Shown here: positions 29,316 to 42,134 of the stretch, piece by piece
How the letters are laid out: each line of letters begins with the position of its first letter
Numbering within the stretch: the stretch's first letter is position 1
Origin: an uncultured Burkholderiales bacterium
GTDB lineage: Bacteria; Pseudomonadota; Gammaproteobacteria; Burkholderiales; Burkholderiaceae
Length of the DNA: 56,959 bases
Reading direction: 5' to 3'
NCBI GenBank assembly: GCA_937891045.1
Contig: CALBEV010000180.1
Location: 1 to 56,959 of the forward strand
Made by a program: the position numbers and the translations under genes
The notes under the pieces: generated by a model
What the model was told of the DNA's origin: nothing
The model's database searches: none
The model's input: only the letters and a program-made list of their open reading frames with translations

Positions 29316-29324
29316 AGGCTCACC

Positions 29325-30584
<1,260 letters not shown>

Positions 30585-30605
30585 TGCGCCCCGCCCTAGA
30601 GCACC

Positions 30606-31901
30606 ATGGCTGACAAATTAACCGCCGTCAAAGGCATGAACGACATCTTGCCGCCCGACTCTGCGCGTTGGGAAGCCTTGGAAACAGCCGTTCGGCAAGT
30701 GATGCACTTGCACGCTTACCGCAACATCCGCACCCCCATCGTTGAGCCGACCGCTTTGTTTGTTCGCGGCTTGGGCGAGGTGACCGACATCGTTGAAAAA
30801 GAGATGTACTCGTTTGAGGATCGCCTGAATGGCGAGCAGCTCACCCTGCGCCCGGAGTCCACAGCAGGCGTGGTGCGGGCAGCCGTGGAGCACAACATGC
30901 TCTATGACGGCGGCAAACGCTTGTATTACATGGGCCCCATGTTCAGGCACGAACGTCCCCAGCGCGGCAGGTACCGACAATTCCATCAAATTGGAGCTGA
31001 AGCTCTGGGCTTTGGCGGCCCTGAAGTGGACGCAGAATTGATTTTGTTGGCCCATGCTTTGTGGCTAGCCTTGGGTTTGAAAGATGTGCGTTTGGAGCTC
31101 AACAGCTTGGGCCAGCCGCCCGAGCGCAAACTACACCGCGCAGCGCTCATCGCGTACTTTGAGCAGCACCTGAACCAGCTTGATGAAGACGCGAAACGTC
31201 GCCTTCACAGCAACCCCTTGCGGATTTTGGACAGTAAAAATCCCGCCATGAAGGCTTTGAATGAGACGGCTCCCAAGCTGCTGGATTTCTTGGGGCCCGA
31301 AAGCCTGGCGCATTTCAACGCGGTTCGCGCCATGCTCGACGCCAATGGCGTGATCTACAGCATCAACCCGCGCTTGGTGCGCGGCATGGACTATTACAAC
31401 CTGACGGTGTTCGAGTTCATCACCGATCGCTTGGGCTCGCAAGGCACGGTGTGTGGCGGTGGCCGCTACGATCATCTGGTGGCTGAAATCGGCGGCAAAC
31501 CTGCACCCGCCGTCGGTTGGGCGCTGGGGGTTGAACGCGTTTTGGAGTTGCTGAAAGAACAGGGCGACGCCACCGCCGAAATGGTGCCCGATGTCTACGC
31601 CATCATCCCTGAGGCTTCGGCCTTGCCCCAAGTCCTGCCGGTGCTTCAAAGCCTGCGCCAGATGGGTGTCTCGGTGCAAATGCATGCCCCCAGTGGTGCG
31701 GTTGAAGGCATGGGCAGCATGAAGTCACAATTCAAAAAAGCCGACAGCAGCGGGGCGCATTTCGCCTTGGTGTTTGGTCCTGACGAACTGGCTCAAGGGC
31801 AGGTCACGGTCAAGGCCTTGCGCGATGGCCAAGGGGCTCAACGCATCGAGACCTTGACGCAAATCGACGCTTGGGGTCACAGCCTACAATCGCAGGCTTG
31901 A
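30606..31901 (+). CDS. hisS: histidyl-tRNA synthetase
   Basis: 431-residue class II aminoacyl-tRNA synthetase. Motif 2 ([16 protein letters not shown]) and the histidine-binding [15 protein letters not shown] and GGGRYD are present, and an anticodon-binding domain forms the C-terminal about 100 residues. It charges tRNA-His. It stands 21 bases after ispG and 22 before yfgM. Confidence 0.97.
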   Translation: MADKLTAVKGMNDILPPDSARWEALETAVRQVMHLHAYRNIRTPIVEPTALFVRGLGEVTDIVEKEMYSFEDRLNGEQLTLRPESTAGVVRAAVEHNMLYDGGKRLYYMGPMFRHERPQRGRYRQFHQIGAEALGFGGPEVDAELILLAHALWLALGLKDVRLELNSLGQPPERKLHRAALIAYFEQHLNQLDEDAKRRLHSNPLRILDSKNPAMKALNETAPKLLDFLGPESLAHFNAVRAMLDANGVIYSINPRLVRGMDYYNLTVFEFITDRLGSQGTVCGGGRYDHLVAEIGGKPAPAVGWALGVERVLELLKEQGDATAEMVPDVYAIIPEASALPQVLPVLQSLRQMGVSVQMHAPSGAVEGMGSMKSQFKKADSSGAHFALVFGPDELAQGQVTVKALRDGQGAQRIETLTQIDAWGHSLQSQA

Positions 31902-31923
31902 GTTTTAAACCCTTTGGAATCCC

Positions 31924-32589
31924 ATGGCCACCCATCTTGACCTCGAAGAACAAGAGCAACTAGACCAATTCAAACATTTTTGGGCGCGTTGGGGCAACCT
32001 GATCACGGGCTTGGTGACCGCTGTCTTGCTGGTTTACGCCTCCTACAACGGCTGGAATTACTGGCAGCAGCGCCAAGCCACCCAAGCGGCTGTCCTGTAT
32101 GACACGTTTGAAAATGCGGCTCGTGGGGCTGATGTACCCCTGATGGCTCGCTCCTTGGCTGATTTGCAAAACCAATTTGGCCGCACCACCTTTGCCCAGC
32201 AAGCGGCCTTGCTGTCTGCCCGCATCTATGCCAACAAAGCCAATTTGCCAGAAGCCGAAAAATCCCTGCAAGGGGTGATCGATCATGGCAAAGAGGACGG
32301 TTATGTCGCGCTTGCGCGCTTGCGTTTGTCTGCCCTGGCGATGGAGCAAAAAAACCTAGACAAGGCCAAAGCCTTGCTGCAGACCGTCAAAGCACCAACT
32401 GGTTTTCAGCCCTTGTTTGACGACCGCCTTGGCGATATCGCCGTGCTGCAAAACAAACCTGAAGAAGCCAAACCCCTTTATCTGAGCGCTTACAAAGGCT
32501 TGGAAGCAAGCAATGATTACCGTCGCATGGTCGATTACAAATTGGCTGCCTTGGGCGTCAATACCGCCGACACCGAGAAGAAACAATGA
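31924..32589 (+). CDS. yfgM: YfgM family tetratricopeptide membrane protein
   Basis: 221 residues. One membrane helix (ITGLVTAVLLVYASYNGW) near residues 23-40 anchors a periplasmic tetratricopeptide domain. In Escherichia coli YfgM is an ancillary partner of SecYEG and chaperones. It overlaps the bamB start (ATGA at 32586-32589), which couples it to outer-membrane assembly. Confidence 0.9.
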   Translation: MATHLDLEEQEQLDQFKHFWARWGNLITGLVTAVLLVYASYNGWNYWQQRQATQAAVLYDTFENAARGADVPLMARSLADLQNQFGRTTFAQQAALLSARIYANKANLPEAEKSLQGVIDHGKEDGYVALARLRLSALAMEQKNLDKAKALLQTVKAPTGFQPLFDDRLGDIAVLQNKPEEAKPLYLSAYKGLEASNDYRRMVDYKLAALGVNTADTEKKQ

Positions 32590-33716
32590 ATTTTCGACTG
32601 TTGCTCGCTCCATCTACATGCTTGGCTGCAGCATTGTTGCTCAGCGCTTGTGGCAGCAGCCCCAAACCCAGCGCTCAGGCGATCGGAGATGTCAAGGTTG
32701 AGCAGGCCTTGGTTCCCGCTTGGAGCGTCAAACTGGCAGGTGACACAGCCCTGAACCAAAGCCTGCCAATGCAGGACGGCCAACTGGCCATGGTCAGCAA
32801 AAATGGCCATGTGCATTTGGTTCGTGCCGACACCGGACGCTTGGTGTGGCAGCTTGCGTTTAAAACCGATTTGAATACAGGTGCTGGGTTTGATGGCCGC
32901 AATGTCGCGGTTGTCACCCGCAGCAACGAGCTGGTGGCGGTGGCTGATGGCAAAGTCAGCTGGCGGACCCGATTGACGGCCCAGTCGTACACCAATCCCT
33001 TGGTGGCAGGCGAGAGAGTCTTTGTGTTGTTGGCCGACCGCTCTGTCGCTGCTTTTGACCTGGCCACAGGCCAGCGCTTGTGGGTTCAGCAACGCAGCGG
33101 CGAAGCCTTGGTCTTGAAACAAAACGGTGTGCTGATGGCCTTTCAAAACAACCTGTTGGCGGGTTTGGGCGGCAAATTGGTGGCTTTGAATCCTGACAAC
33201 GGCCAGGTGCGCTGGGAAGTCCCCATTGCCAATCCACGCGGCATCAACGACTTGGAGCGTCTGGTGGATTTGGTCGCCAGCCCATCACGGCTGAACAATT
33301 CTGTTTGTGTGCGTGCTTTCCAAGCCCAAGTGGGTTGTGTCGACGCCTTACGGGGTGCCTTGTTATGGACCCGTCCAGCCAACGGTGTGCAGGGTGTTGG
33401 CGGGGATGGCACGGCGCTGGCAGGTGCAGAGAGCAATGGCGTTGTGCAAGCCTGGAACCGCAGCACAGGCGAACGATTGTGGGACACGGACCGCCTGAAA
33501 TACCGCGAACTGACAGCCCCCTTGTGGACCTCCAAAGGGGTGGTTGTGGGCGATGCTGGGGGCTATTTATACGTGCTGTCTGGCCAAGATGGTCGTTTGA
33601 TGAACAAGCTGAAAACCCCAGCCTCCGGTTTTGCTTCCTCGCCTACTGCACTGCCTGACGGAGGCTTTGTGGTGCTGACGCGCAACGGTCTTTTGCAGGC
33701 CTACCAACTGCCTTGA
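32586..33716 (+). CDS. bamB: outer membrane assembly lipoprotein BamB
   Basis: 376 residues. The lipobox LLSAC puts the lipidated Cys at residue 22. The mature protein is a PQQ-type beta-propeller (repeats such as [26 protein letters not shown]). It is a scaffold subunit of the BAM complex; bamD lies elsewhere in this window. Translation is coupled to yfgM, and der follows 16 bases on. Confidence 0.95.
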   Translation: MNFRLLLAPSTCLAAALLLSACGSSPKPSAQAIGDVKVEQALVPAWSVKLAGDTALNQSLPMQDGQLAMVSKNGHVHLVRADTGRLVWQLAFKTDLNTGAGFDGRNVAVVTRSNELVAVADGKVSWRTRLTAQSYTNPLVAGERVFVLLADRSVAAFDLATGQRLWVQQRSGEALVLKQNGVLMAFQNNLLAGLGGKLVALNPDNGQVRWEVPIANPRGINDLERLVDLVASPSRLNNSVCVRAFQAQVGCVDALRGALLWTRPANGVQGVGGDGTALAGAESNGVVQAWNRSTGERLWDTDRLKYRELTAPLWTSKGVVVGDAGGYLYVLSGQDGRLMNKLKTPASGFASSPTALPDGGFVVLTRNGLLQAYQLP

Positions 33717-33732
33717 GCGGCAGTTACCCTTT

Positions 33733-35070
33733 GTGAAACCAGTCATCGCTATCGTGGGTCGCCCCAACGTGGGCAAATCCACGTTGTTCAACCGCATCAC
33801 CAAAACACGTGACGCCATCGTGGCTGATTACGCGGGCCTCACCCGGGACCGCCACTACGGCAATGCCAAATTGGGCAAGCACGAATTCATCGTCATCGAT
33901 ACCGGCGGTTTCGAGCCCGACGCGGAAAGCGGCATCTTCAAAGAAATGGCCAAGCAAACCCGGCAAGCGGTGGCCGAGTCGGATGCGGTGATTTTTGTGG
34001 TCGACGCCAGAGACGGTTTGTCGGCGCAAGACCATGACATTGGCAACTATTTGCGGCGCTTGGGCAAGCCTTGCTTGTTGGTGGCCAACAAGGCCGAAGG
34101 CATGCAGCAAGGCCACCGCTTGGTCGAGTTCTACGAATTGGGTTTGGGCGAAGTGCTGCCGGTTTCGGCAGCCCACGGCCAGGGCATTCGCAGCATGATC
34201 GAGTTGGCGCTGGAACCCTTGCATTTACCCGAAGAAGAGGATGAAGAAGAGGGCGAAGACAAACCCATCCGCTTGGCCGTGGTGGGACGGCCTAATGTGG
34301 GCAAGTCCACCCTGATCAACACCTGGTTGGGTGAAGAGCGCTTGGTGGCCTTTGACATGCCAGGCACCACGCGCGACGCCATCAGCGTGCCCTTTGAACG
34401 CGATGGTCAGATGTTTGAATTGATCGACACAGCAGGTTTGCGCCGACGCGGCAAAGTGTTCGAGGCCATTGAAAAATTCTCGGTGGTGAAAACCTTGCAA
34501 GCCATTGAATCGGCCAATGTGGTTCTGTTGTTGCTGGATGCCACCCAAGGGGTCACCGAACAAGATGCACACATCGCCGGTTTTGTGCTGGAGAGTGGCC
34601 GCGCTGTGGTGTTGGCGGTGAACAAATGGGATGCGGTGGATGCCTACCAACGTGAGTTGTTGGCCCGCTCCATTGAAAACCGCTTGGCTTTCTTGAAGTT
34701 CGCCAAACTGCACCATATTTCAGCCATCAAGCGCCAAGGCTTGGGCCCCGTCTGGACCTCTATAGCGCAGGCGCACAAAGCGGCGATGTGCAAAATGTCC
34801 ACGCCGGTGCTCACGCGTTTGTTGCTGGAAGCTGTGCAGTTCCAGTCGCCCAACCGCTCCGGCATGTTCCGTCCCAAATTGCGCTATGCCCACCAAGGCG
34901 GCATGAACCCGCCCGTCATCGTGATTCACGGCAATTCCTTGGAGCACGTGACCGAGGCTTACAAGCGGTTTTTGGAAGGGCGTTTTCGCAAGGCTTTTTC
35001 GCTGGAAGGCACGCCCTTGCGGATCGAGCTGAAAACCTCCAGCAACCCTTACGCCGACAAAGAGCGATAG
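33733..35070 (+). CDS. der: ribosome biogenesis GTPase Der
   Basis: 445 residues with two tandem GTPase domains, each opening GRPNVGKST (about 9-17 and 184-193), and a C-terminal KH-like RNA-binding domain. Der assists 50S subunit maturation. An acidic linker ([12 protein letters not shown]) joins the two domains. The start is GTG at 33733. Confidence 0.96.
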   Translation: MKPVIAIVGRPNVGKSTLFNRITKTRDAIVADYAGLTRDRHYGNAKLGKHEFIVIDTGGFEPDAESGIFKEMAKQTRQAVAESDAVIFVVDARDGLSAQDHDIGNYLRRLGKPCLLVANKAEGMQQGHRLVEFYELGLGEVLPVSAAHGQGIRSMIELALEPLHLPEEEDEEEGEDKPIRLAVVGRPNVGKSTLINTWLGEERLVAFDMPGTTRDAISVPFERDGQMFELIDTAGLRRRGKVFEAIEKFSVVKTLQAIESANVVLLLLDATQGVTEQDAHIAGFVLESGRAVVLAVNKWDAVDAYQRELLARSIENRLAFLKFAKLHHISAIKRQGLGPVWTSIAQAHKAAMCKMSTPVLTRLLLEAVQFQSPNRSGMFRPKLRYAHQGGMNPPVIVIHGNSLEHVTEAYKRFLEGRFRKAFSLEGTPLRIELKTSSNPYADKER

Positions 35071-35082
35071 CCCTTGGAAACG

Positions 35083-35103
35083 ACCCCTTGTTTTCAAAGG
35101 GGT
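35083..35103 (+). other. hairpin in the der-hfq spacer
   Basis: ACCCCTT (35083-35089) pairs with AAGGGGT (35097-35103) around a 7-base loop, just after the der stop. There is no U-run. It could partly end transcription from upstream or mark an mRNA processing site before hfq. Confidence 0.35.
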
Positions 35104-35152
35104 AAGTAGGCTGTGGTATCGTTATTCTTCCTCAGCAAACACGGAGAATATC

Positions 35153-35398
35153 GTGAATCAAAAAGGGCAACTTCTACAAGACCCGTTCCTCAATATCTTG
35201 CGCAAAGAGCATGTGCCGGTATCCATTTATTTGGTCAACGGCATCAAATTGCAAGGCCAAATCGAATCCTTTGATCAATACGTTGTGTTGCTTCGCAACA
35301 CCGTTACCCAAATGATTTACAAGCACGCGATTTCCACCATCGTACCCGGCCGCCCTGTGAATTTTGCCCAGGCCGATACGCCTGACTCACAAGCCTGA
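35153..35398 (+). CDS. hfq: RNA chaperone Hfq
   Basis: 81-residue Sm-like RNA chaperone. The proximal-site YKHAIST and the N-terminal [11 protein letters not shown] are conserved. Hfq pairs small RNAs with mRNA targets. The start is GTG at 35153 behind GGAGA. hflX follows in an overlapping frame, as in the conserved hfq-hflX-hflKC cluster. Confidence 0.97.
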   Translation: MNQKGQLLQDPFLNILRKEHVPVSIYLVNGIKLQGQIESFDQYVVLLRNTVTQMIYKHAISTIVPGRPVNFAQADTPDSQA

Positions 35399-36590
35399 AC
35401 GCGACCGCCCAGTTCACTTGAATCACCCAGACGACGCTTCAACTGCCACCGCCTTGCTGGTCGGCGTGGATTTTGGCATGCCGCATTTCGACACCGAACT
35501 CGATGAATTGGCGCAATTGGCGCAAACGGCGGGTTTGAACCCTGTTGCGCGGCTCACCTGCAAGCGCAAAGCACCGGATGCAGCCATGTTTGTCGGTACT
35601 GGCAAGGCCGAAGAAATCAAAGAGTTGGCTCTGCTGCATGGCGCCACCGAAGTCTTGTTTGACCAAGCCATCAGCCCCGCCCAACAGCGCAACTTGGAGC
35701 GGACCCTGGGTTTGCCGGTGAATGACCGCACCATGCTGATTCTGCAAATCTTTGCCCAGCGTGCCCGCAGCCACGAAGGCAAATTGCAAGTGGAATTGGC
35801 ACGTTTGCAATACCTGAGCACTCGCTTGGTTCGTCGCTGGTCGCACTTAGAGCGTCAAAGCGGCGGCATTGGCATGCGTGGCGGCCCGGGCGAAACGCAA
35901 ATTGAGTTGGACCGTCGCATGATTGGCGAGTCCATCAAGCGCACCCGCGATCGCCTGCAAAAAGTCAAGCGCCAGCGCAACACCCAGCGACGTCAACGCG
36001 AGCGCCAACAAATGTTCAATGTCTCCTTGGTGGGTTACACCAATGCAGGCAAATCCACCTTGTTCAACAGCTTGGTCAAAGCCCGGGCGTATGCGGCCGA
36101 CCAATTGTTTGCCACCCTGGACACCACCACGCGCCAGCTGTATTTGAACAACGACGAGGGCGAGGGCAGCCACATTTCCTTGTCTGACACCGTGGGATTC
36201 ATCCGCGATTTGCCGCATGGATTGGTGGATGCGTTTGAGGCCACCTTGCAAGAAGCCACCTCGGCCGACTTGCTGTTGCATGTGGTGGATGCATCTCACC
36301 CGGGCTACCCAGAGCAAATCGCCCAAGTGCAATCCGTGCTGGCAGACATTGGTGCAGCAGACGTTCCCCAGCTGCTCATCTTCAACAAAATGGATGCTTT
36401 AGAAGACAGCCAGCGTCCGCGCTTGCTACAAGACATGTACATGCTGGACGATCTGGCTGTGCCCCGTATTTTCATGAGTGCCCAATCGGGCTTGAATTTG
36501 GACACATTGCGCCAACGTTTACTCCAGCAGGCGCAAGCCCATGCTGCATCTTTGAAGACCCCCGAGTTGGACCATGAAGCCCTCGGATAA
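35364..36590 (+). CDS. hflX: ribosome-splitting GTPase HflX
   Basis: 408 residues. The N-terminal HflX domain and a GTPase domain with G1 GYTNAGKST near residue 224 and [10 protein letters not shown] as G3 are clear. HflX splits stalled 70S ribosomes and rescues them under stress. The true start is uncertain: TTG at 35364 overlaps hfq by 35 bases, and TTG at 35418 would remove the overlap. Neither has a clear ribosome site; the body is unaffected. Confidence 0.93.
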   Translation: MPRPIRLTHKPERDRPVHLNHPDDASTATALLVGVDFGMPHFDTELDELAQLAQTAGLNPVARLTCKRKAPDAAMFVGTGKAEEIKELALLHGATEVLFDQAISPAQQRNLERTLGLPVNDRTMLILQIFAQRARSHEGKLQVELARLQYLSTRLVRRWSHLERQSGGIGMRGGPGETQIELDRRMIGESIKRTRDRLQKVKRQRNTQRRQRERQQMFNVSLVGYTNAGKSTLFNSLVKARAYAADQLFATLDTTTRQLYLNNDEGEGSHISLSDTVGFIRDLPHGLVDAFEATLQEATSADLLLHVVDASHPGYPEQIAQVQSVLADIGAADVPQLLIFNKMDALEDSQRPRLLQDMYMLDDLAVPRIFMSAQSGLNLDTLRQRLLQQAQAHAASLKTPELDHEALG

Positions 36591-36650
36591 ATCGACCCAT
36601 TTGGCTTTAGGCACAATGGGGGCTTGCCGCATCCAATTGACTGATCAAAA

Positions 36651-38054
36651 ATGAATATCAAATCCAGGGCATGGCCCATTTTCAACGGGCTTTATCAATG
36701 GTCATGGCTCGCCATGACCCGACTCAAGGCCGCATTCCAGAGCGTGCTTGGCACGTTCAATTTGAACGATGGGCGTTGGGGCCGCGGTGATGATGGCAAT
36801 GATCCAGCAGGCGCACGCAACAACGCGCCTGACGATGGGCAGCAGCCTCCCCGCCCAGAGGAGCAACGCCGCCCCTCCCGCCCCACACAAGGCCCCCCCG
36901 ACTTGGATGAACTTTGGCGAGATTTGAACCAAAAATTCGGACAACTCTTTGGCAAGCGAGGACAAGGTGGCCCCCCCGGCGGCGGTGGCGGTTTTCAGCC
37001 TCCTTTCAAGAATGCTGGAACTGGTTTGGCTGCCGTGGCTGGCGTGGTGTTTCTGCTTTGGCTCGGTTCGGGTTTTTTCATCGTGCAAGAGGGCCAACAA
37101 GCCGTCATCACACAATTTGGCCGCTACCACAGCACTGCAGGTGCAGGTATCAACTGGCGAATGCCTTTTCCAATCCAGCGCCATGAAGTCGTTTTTGTGA
37201 CACAAATTCGTTCATTGGATGTTGGGCGAGATACCGTCATCAAGGCAACAGGCCTGCGTGAATCAGCCATGCTGACCGAAGATGAAAACATCGTCGAAAT
37301 CAAATTTGCGGTGCAATACCGCCTCACCGATGCGCGGGCCTATTTGTTTGAAAGCAAAAATCCAACGGATGCCGTGATGCAAGCTGCAGAAACATCGGTG
37401 CGTGAAGTGGTGGGCAAAATGCGCATGGATGCGGCCCTGTCTGAGGACAGGGAGCAAATCGCACCGCGTGTTCGCGCCATCATGCAAACCATCTTGGATC
37501 GTTACAACGTGGGTATTGAAGTGGTTGGCATCAACTTGCAACAAGGCGGTGTGCGTCCGCCAGAGCAAGTTCAGGCGGCCTTCGATGATGTGCTCAAGGC
37601 TGGACAAGAGCGTGAACGCGCAAAAAATGAAGCAGAGGCCTATGCCAATGACGTGATTCCTCGTGCAGTTGGTTCTGCTTCACGTTTGAAGCAAGAGGCC
37701 GATGCCTACAAGTCGCGCATCGTCGCGCAAGCGCAAGGTGATGCCCAGCGCTTCAAATCCTTGTACGCGGAATACCAAAAAGCGCCTCAGGTGACCAGAG
37801 ATCGTCTCTACATCAACACCATGAAAGAGATCTATGGCAATGTCACCAAGGTCATGGTCGAGTCTCGGCAAGGTTCGAATTTGCTGTACCTGCCTTTGGA
37901 CAAAATCATGCAGATGAACGGCGTGAATCCACCCGCCATCAGCCTGCCAAGCGAACCTGCAAGCGTGGATCTGCCCACACCCATCGCGCCCAACTCATCG
38001 TCGTCTGACAGCCGCAGCAGAGACAGCCGTCAACGTGACCGCGACATACGCTAA
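36651..38054 (+). CDS. hflK: FtsH protease modulator HflK
   Basis: 467-residue band-7/SPFH membrane protein. A Gly/Pro-rich N-terminal part is followed by one helix (about 123-143) and the SPFH domain with the long coiled helices after it. It forms the HflKC cage around FtsH. About 35 residues precede the family's usual start region (NLNDGRWGRG); they may be real, or a later ATG may be the start. It pairs with hflC 9 bases on. Confidence 0.94.
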   Translation: MNIKSRAWPIFNGLYQWSWLAMTRLKAAFQSVLGTFNLNDGRWGRGDDGNDPAGARNNAPDDGQQPPRPEEQRRPSRPTQGPPDLDELWRDLNQKFGQLFGKRGQGGPPGGGGGFQPPFKNAGTGLAAVAGVVFLLWLGSGFFIVQEGQQAVITQFGRYHSTAGAGINWRMPFPIQRHEVVFVTQIRSLDVGRDTVIKATGLRESAMLTEDENIVEIKFAVQYRLTDARAYLFESKNPTDAVMQAAETSVREVVGKMRMDAALSEDREQIAPRVRAIMQTILDRYNVGIEVVGINLQQGGVRPPEQVQAAFDDVLKAGQERERAKNEAEAYANDVIPRAVGSASRLKQEADAYKSRIVAQAQGDAQRFKSLYAEYQKAPQVTRDRLYINTMKEIYGNVTKVMVESRQGSNLLYLPLDKIMQMNGVNPPAISLPSEPASVDLPTPIAPNSSSSDSRSRDSRQRDRDIR

Positions 38055-38063
38055 GAGAACATC

Positions 38064-38963
38064 ATGAACAAACTAGGTCTTTACGTCTCGTCTTTCCTCT
38101 TGGCATTGTTGCTTCTCAGTTCCACCATTTTCGTGGTCGACCAACGGCAATATGGCGTTGTTTATTCTTTGGGGCAAATCAAAAAGGTCATTACCGAGCC
38201 AGGTTTGAATTTCAAACTGCCACCACCTTTTCAAAACGTCAACTTCATCGATAAACGTTTGTTGACTTTGGACAATGTGGATTCAGAACCCATGTTGACC
38301 GCTGAGAAGCAACGCATGGTGATTGATTGGTATGTTCGTTGGCGCATTTCCGACCCGTCTCAATACATTCGAAATGTCGGCTTGGATGAAAGAGCGGGTG
38401 CCCAGCAACTCACGCGCGTGGTGCGCAATGCGTTTCAAGAAGAGATCAACAAACGCACGGTGAAAGACCTCTTGTCACTCAAGCGCGAGGCGTTGATGGT
38501 CGACGTCAAGCGCGAAGTGTTGGAGATCGTCAAAGGCAGCAACAACCCTTGGGGTATTGATGTGGTTGACGTGCGCATCACCCGCGCCGATTATGTCGAC
38601 ACCATCACCGAATCCGTTTACCGCCGCATGGAAGCCGAACGCAAGCGTGTTGCCAATGAATTGCGCTCCACCGGTGGTGCTGAAGGGGAAAAAATCCGCG
38701 CCGATGCCGACCGTCAGCGCGAAGTGACCTTGGCCAATGCCTACCGTGATGCGCAAAAAATCAAAGGTGAAGGTGACGCCGAGGCGGCGAAACTGTACTC
38801 GGAAGCTTTTGGCCGTGATGCTCAGTTTGCGCAGTTTTATCAAAGCCTTGAGGCCTACAAATCCAGCTTCAATAAAAAGACAGATGTGATGGTTCTGGAC
38901 CCCAACAACGACTTCTTCAAAGCCATGCGGGGTTCGGGCTCTGCCGGTACTGCCAAAAAATAA
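38064..38963 (+). CDS. hflC: FtsH protease modulator HflC
   Basis: 299-residue SPFH protein with one N-terminal helix (about 5-24, LYVSSFLLALLLLSST) and the band-7 domain. It makes the FtsH-associated HflKC complex with HflK and controls degradation of membrane proteins. A DUF2065 gene that often follows hflC in this group is not seen in the 68 bases to hisZ. Confidence 0.95.
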   Translation: MNKLGLYVSSFLLALLLLSSTIFVVDQRQYGVVYSLGQIKKVITEPGLNFKLPPPFQNVNFIDKRLLTLDNVDSEPMLTAEKQRMVIDWYVRWRISDPSQYIRNVGLDERAGAQQLTRVVRNAFQEEINKRTVKDLLSLKREALMVDVKREVLEIVKGSNNPWGIDVVDVRITRADYVDTITESVYRRMEAERKRVANELRSTGGAEGEKIRADADRQREVTLANAYRDAQKIKGEGDAEAAKLYSEAFGRDAQFAQFYQSLEAYKSSFNKKTDVMVLDPNNDFFKAMRGSGSAGTAKK

Positions 38964-39031
38964 GCACGGCCACGGTGGCGTGCTTGTGACAGACCAGTAG
39001 AATCTCTTTTTTAACAGCACTTCAACATTTC

Positions 39032-40186
39032 ATGGCTGCCTGGGTCTTGCCGGATCATATTGCGGATGTATTGCCCTCAGAGGCCCGGCACATTGAAGAA
39101 TTGCGCCGCCTGTGCTTAGACACAGCCCGAGGCTTTGGCTATGAACTGGTCATGCCGCCCATGCTCGAGCATCTGGCATCGCTGATGTCAGGCAACAATG
39201 CCGGTTTGGATTTGCAAACTTTCAAAATGGTTGACCAACTTTCTGGTCGCACTTTGGGTTTGCGCATCGACACCACACCGCAAGTCGCCCGCATCGATGC
39301 CCATTTGCTCAACCGCGTAGGCGTCACCCGGCTTTGTTATTGCGGCCCGGTGCTGCACACCAAACCATTGGGTCCTTATGCCACCCGCGAGCCCTTGCAA
39401 TTGGGCGCTGAAATTTATGGCCATGCTGGTCTTGAAGCCGATTTGGAAATTTTGCAACTGACGCTGCAATGCTTGCGTGCCAATCACTTGGCCTCGTTTC
39501 ACATTGACCTGAGTGATGCACGGATCTTGCCCGCCTTGCTCAACGGCCAATCGCTGTCTGCTGATCAAACCAAGGCCATCACGGATGCGCTGACACACAA
39601 AGATATCAGTGCCATGCGTGAGTTGACGGCGCAACTGCCACAAGCCCTGGGGCAAGCTTTACAAGCCTTGGTGCAGATGTACGGCGACCTGAGTGTGTTG
39701 CAAACAGCCCGCGTTCAATTTGCCGCTTGGCCCGCGGTGTTGACGGCATTGGACCAGTTGGCTTGGTTGGCTTCCCATATCGATCACCCGGTCAGCATCG
39801 ATTTGGCTGACCTGCGTGGTTACGCCTATTACAGTGGCCCGCGCTTCTCGGTGTTTGTGCCCGAGTCCAGCGATGCCTTGGTACGAGGTGGACGCTATGA
39901 CGAGGTTGGCGCTGTTTTTGGCCGCAAACGTCCTGCCGTGGGCTTCAGTTTGGACATCAAGGCCTTGGTGGGCCTATTGCCGCATCCCCAGCCTCAAGCC
40001 GCGATTCGCGCCCCTTGGCGAGACGATGCTGTGCTGGTCGCCACCATTGCCCAACTCCGAGCACAAGGACACACCGTGGTCTGCATGTTGCCCGGCCATG
40101 ACAGCGAAGTTGACGAGTTCGAATGCGACCGTGAACTCGTCGACACCTCAGGGGGTTGGACGGTCCAACCTTTGCGACAACAATGA
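39032..40186 (+). CDS. hisZ: ATP phosphoribosyltransferase regulatory subunit HisZ
   Basis: 384 residues resembling the catalytic core of histidyl-tRNA synthetase ([37 protein letters not shown]) but lacking the anticodon domain. HisZ works with short HisG in the first step of histidine synthesis. Its presence implies that the genome carries a short HisG elsewhere. It precedes purA by 18 bases, as in many Burkholderiales. Confidence 0.92.
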   Translation: MAAWVLPDHIADVLPSEARHIEELRRLCLDTARGFGYELVMPPMLEHLASLMSGNNAGLDLQTFKMVDQLSGRTLGLRIDTTPQVARIDAHLLNRVGVTRLCYCGPVLHTKPLGPYATREPLQLGAEIYGHAGLEADLEILQLTLQCLRANHLASFHIDLSDARILPALLNGQSLSADQTKAITDALTHKDISAMRELTAQLPQALGQALQALVQMYGDLSVLQTARVQFAAWPAVLTALDQLAWLASHIDHPVSIDLADLRGYAYYSGPRFSVFVPESSDALVRGGRYDEVGAVFGRKRPAVGFSLDIKALVGLLPHPQPQAAIRAPWRDDAVLVATIAQLRAQGHTVVCMLPGHDSEVDEFECDRELVDTSGGWTVQPLRQQ

Positions 40187-40192
40187 CATTGA

Positions 40193-41578
<1,386 letters not shown>

Positions 41579-41605
41579 CCCCAACCTCTCCCTGAAAGTA
41601 CAGCC

Positions 41606-42130
41606 ATGTTGACTGAAGACGGTAAACACCTCTATGTGTCCTATGACGAGTACCACAACCTGATTGAAAAACTCGCCATCAAGGTGCACCAGTCGGGCTG
41701 GGAGTTCGACACCATTTTGTGTTTGGCCCGCGGTGGCATGCGCCCCGGTGACGTGTTGTCTCGCATCTTTGACAAGCCCTTGGCCATCATGTCCACCAGC
41801 TCTTACCGCTCGGATGGCGGCACGGTGCAAGGCCATTTGGACATTGCTCGCTTCATCACCACGCCAAAAGGTGAAATCGCTGGCCGTGTGTTGTTGGTCG
41901 ATGATTTGGCCGATTCGGGTCACACTTTGAATGCCGTGATCGACCTCCTGAAAAACAATTACAGCCCCATTACCGAACTTCGCAGTGCCGTGATTTGGAC
42001 CAAAGGCGTGTCCAGCTTCACCCCTGATTTCTCGGTGGAATACCTGCCCACCAACCCTTGGATTCACCAGCCTTTTGAGGCCTACGACACCACGCGTCCG
42101 GCCAACTTGCTGGAGAAGTGGCGGGTCTGA
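41606..42130 (+). CDS. phosphoribosyltransferase (hypoxanthine/xanthine type)
   Basis: 174-residue type I phosphoribosyltransferase with the PRPP-binding LLVDDLADSGHT and a short hood. It is likely to salvage a purine base, most often hypoxanthine, guanine or xanthine. The base is not decided by the sequence. Placement behind purA favours purine salvage. metC starts 4 bases after its stop. Confidence 0.85.
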   Translation: MLTEDGKHLYVSYDEYHNLIEKLAIKVHQSGWEFDTILCLARGGMRPGDVLSRIFDKPLAIMSTSSYRSDGGTVQGHLDIARFITTPKGEIAGRVLLVDDLADSGHTLNAVIDLLKNNYSPITELRSAVIWTKGVSSFTPDFSVEYLPTNPWIHQPFEAYDTTRPANLLEKWRV

Positions 42131-42134
42131 AGGC

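Noticed and set aside
38964..39031. GC-rich repeat after hflC, possible terminator
   Set aside because: The arms pair only with a bulge and the T-run lies too far downstream.
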